From the NCBI GenBank assembly GCA_004556875.1, contig SFFP01000147.1, positions 1-9,613 of the forward strand: 9,613 bases of DNA, read 5' to 3'. Position 1 is the stretch's first letter. Each line of letters starts with the position of its first letter. Shown here one piece after another: positions 8,224 to 9,613 of this stretch. This stretch comes from Ruminococcus flavefaciens (GTDB lineage Bacteria > Bacillota_A > Clostridia > Oscillospirales > Ruminococcaceae). A program made the translations under genes and the position numbers. The notes beneath the pieces were generated by a model. It had not been told where the DNA came from. It did not search any database and saw only the letters and a list, made by a program, of their open reading frames with translations.

Positions 8224-8233
8224 TGGTGCAGGT
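8213..8233. promoter_or_regulatory. Candidate operator: imperfect palindrome over the -10 box
   Basis: The arms ACCTGTAC (8213-8220) and GTGCAGGT (8226-8233) are inverted copies matching at 7 of 8 positions around a 5-base centre. The palindrome covers the -10 box and the predicted start of transcription, the usual place for a repressor dimer to block RNA polymerase. No regulator gene is visible in the window and I do not recognise the motif as a known family's site, so this is inference from symmetry and position only. Confidence 0.4.
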
Positions 8234-8313
8234 AGTTCGTATATATTTTTATATTTTAATATAAAAAACATCGTCTTTTTCGTCATTGAAAATCACTTAT
8301 ATATAAAACGCCT

Positions 8314-8319
8314 AAGGGG
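8314..8319 (+). promoter_or_regulatory. Ribosome binding site of the rightward gene
   Basis: AGGGGG lies eight bases before the ATG at 8328. It supports this start over shorter in-frame alternatives and keeps the hydrophobic secretion signal in the protein. Confidence 0.7.
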
Positions 8320-8327
8320 GAGAAAAT

Positions 8328-9613
8328 ATGAGAAAAATTATAAGCCTCATCGCAGCCGCAGCGCTGACAGCAAGCTGTTTTTCGTGCAGTGAAAAGAAAA
8401 AGACAGAGAAAGAGCCTGTAAACGTTGAAAACACAGCGGAAGAGCCAGCCCTTGACGAGCCTGTAAAGCAGGAATACAGGGAGTTTTCCGAGGACAGCTT
8501 CACGACTCTTGACGTTACTCTTAGAGTTACAGATGACGAGCCGCCGCTGAAAGTCCACAGCATAAACGTTTCAGAGCTTGATTTCGGTGAGTACATTCCG
8601 CCCTGCAAGGCTGAGGAGTATCGTGACAGATACAGGACATATTATTCAAATATCGGAGACGAAGAATACCGTGAAAAGGCGGAAAAAGAATGGGAAAAGA
8701 GCTGTACTGAGCCACATAAGGGCGATGTATACGATATCATCGTTGATGGAAACGACCTTTATATGACGGTAAGATATGACACGATGTGTACCGATGTTCA
8801 TGAGACAGCCATATTCCGTGTGAACGGTCTTACAGGAGAAAAGGAGGAGCTTTTCCGTCATTCCGCCCCCGAAAGCAGTCTGTATCTCAACGAGATGTAC
8901 ATGATAAAGGGCGTGCTCTACGTCAATACAAAGGAGCGCGGACTCTGCTATCTTGACGAGGAAAAGTCTGAGCTTGTGACTATACTCCCTTCGCCTGATG
9001 AAGTTAAGTCTTACACGGGAATACTGCCAAATTCCGCAGACAGACTGCTGATAAGGGAAGTAGTGAACATCACGGAGGAAGTCCCTGAGGATTATAAGCC
9101 GCAAAACGGACAGAATTCCTATTCAAATGACGGCGAGCATTACTACATAATAACAGGCAGTGACATTGCTGTAAAGGAATACGACTTTGAGAGCAAAACG
9201 TGGAATGTGCTTTATACCGCACATAAAGAGAGCGAAAATGCAGACGATGATTGTCCGTATATATTCGGCGAGCTTTTTGCATGGAAGGAAAAGCCTGAGA
9301 ATTCCCGAAAATACGACGTATGCACCGAAAATTACAGGGTCTCGACAGGTCTTACGGGCTGTGAGATAATCTATGCCGATGATAAAAAGCTTGTCGTAAA
9401 GCTGGGAAGCGCTTCTACAACATCGGATACTAAAATAGTTCATGTTTATGACCTTGAAAATTCAATGCACTATGTCATTGACTATGACGGTCTTGGTGCA
9501 AAAAACTGCAAGTCCGCAGGTGACGGACTGGTGATATTCCCCGCAGGTATGACGGGAACGGTATATTATATCATACCTGAGCTTGGTCTAACATTTCCGC
9601 TGAATAAATTCAA
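8328..9613 (+). CDS. Unrecognised secreted, probably lipid-anchored protein, 3' end beyond the window
   Basis: The frame stays open for 428 codons from the ATG at 8328 to the window edge. The N-terminus MRKIISLIAAAALTASC is a short basic-plus-hydrophobic export signal. Cys17 (in LTASC) and Cys20 (in CFSC) are candidate lipid anchors, though neither preceding sequence is a perfect lipobox. A charged, Lys/Glu-rich linker covers about 22-50. After it I recognise no family. Short beta-strand-like segments recur, such as DVYDIIVDGNDLYMTVRYD (about 135-153), AIFRVNGLTGEKEEL (about 162-176), LYVNTKERGLCYL (about 202-214) and VKEYDFESKTWNVLY, which alternate hydrophobic residues with turns in the way of beta-propeller or WD-like sensor lipoproteins. 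That fold is a guess. It has its own promoter and an operator-like site and is divergent from the phosphorylase gene. Codon use resembles the neighbours. Function unknown. Confidence 0.8.
   Translation, partial: MRKIISLIAAAALTASCFSCSEKKKTEKEPVNVENTAEEPALDEPVKQEYREFSEDSFTTLDVTLRVTDDEPPLKVHSINVSELDFGEYIPPCKAEEYRDRYRTYYSNIGDEEYREKAEKEWEKSCTEPHKGDVYDIIVDGNDLYMTVRYDTMCTDVHETAIFRVNGLTGEKEELFRHSAPESSLYLNEMYMIKGVLYVNTKERGLCYLDEEKSELVTILPSPDEVKSYTGILPNSADRLLIREVVNITEEVPEDYKPQNGQNSYSNDGEHYYIITGSDIAVKEYDFESKTWNVLYTAHKESENADDDCPYIFGELFAWKEKPENSRKYDVCTENYRVSTGLTGCEIIYADDKKLVVKLGSASTTSDTKIVHVYDLENSMHYVIDYDGLGAKNCKSAGDGLVIFPAGMTGTVYYIIPELGLTFPLNKF

Larger units (their letters stand above)
7985..8327. other. 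Divergent intergenic region, AT-rich, 343 bp
   Basis: This region separates the phosphorylase gene (leftward) from the lipoprotein-like gene (rightward). It contains one strong promoter for each direction, an operator-like palindrome, and ribosome sites at both ends. The middle (about 8070-8175) shows no convincing gene, terminator or RNA structure. A weak inverted pair, TCGACAAT (8162-8169) and ATTGTTGA (8191-8198), matches at 7 of 8 positions just upstream of the rightward promoter and may or may not matter. The stretch 8238-8270 is very AT-rich leader. Confidence 0.7.

Noticed and set aside
8238..8270. AT-rich inverted segments in the leader of the rightward gene as a terminator or riboswitch
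   Set aside because: They are low-complexity A/T runs without a GC-rich stem or any conserved aptamer core I can recognise.
8646..9104. Open frames on the minus strand across the rightward gene (also near 9123-9443)
   Set aside because: The plus-strand frame runs unbroken for 428 codons with promoter, ribosome site and export signal; the minus-strand frames have none of these.

Overview
The window looks like chromosomal DNA of a Gram-positive, polysaccharide-degrading anaerobe close to Ruminococcus (Clostridia, Oscillospiraceae). I infer this from strong AGGAGG-type ribosome sites, moderate GC content, the style of the lipoproteins, and the mix of a lipoprotein GH26 mannanase with an attached carbohydrate-binding module, a GH95 glycosidase and a GT35 phosphorylase. 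The species assignment is inference, not a database result.

Layout. Bases 1-7984 hold five genes, all on the minus strand and closely spaced (gaps of 36, 46, 17 and 14 bases). In transcription order they are: glycogen/maltodextrin phosphorylase (7984-5639), a damaged sensor histidine kinase (5602-4584), an intracellular GH95 alpha-L-fucosidase-type enzyme (4537-2219), a lipoprotein GH26 mannanase with a CBM35-like module (2201-510), and the first 165 residues of a HAD-fold protein (495 to the window edge). I see no terminator between them. A textbook vegetative promoter (TTGCAA-17-TATAAT) lies just upstream of the phosphorylase, so the set is probably one transcript, possibly with internal promoters. 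Bases 7985-8327 form a divergent intergenic region with a second good promoter (TTGACA-17-TACAAT) on the plus strand. An imperfect 21-bp palindrome that looks like an operator overlaps its -10 box. From 8328 to the window edge runs an unrecognised secreted lipoprotein-like gene on the plus strand, without a stop.

How the genes fit together. The mannanase would cut beta-mannan outside the cell. The GH95 enzyme has no signal peptide and would trim alpha-L-fucosyl or alpha-L-galactosyl caps from imported oligosaccharides. The phosphorylase mobilises stored glycogen or maltodextrin as glucose-1-phosphate. The common theme is carbohydrate use, but the three enzymes do not form one obvious pathway.

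The most notable observations are decay or divergence of active sites. The histidine kinase has lost the stretch that normally carries the ATP-binding D-x-G-x-G box through a frame-breaking internal deletion, and it has no response-regulator gene beside it. The HAD protein has Lys where the nucleophilic Asp should be. The GH26 and GH95 enzymes each seem to carry one substitution next to or within a usually conserved catalytic motif. I did not find a clearly new multi-gene system here.
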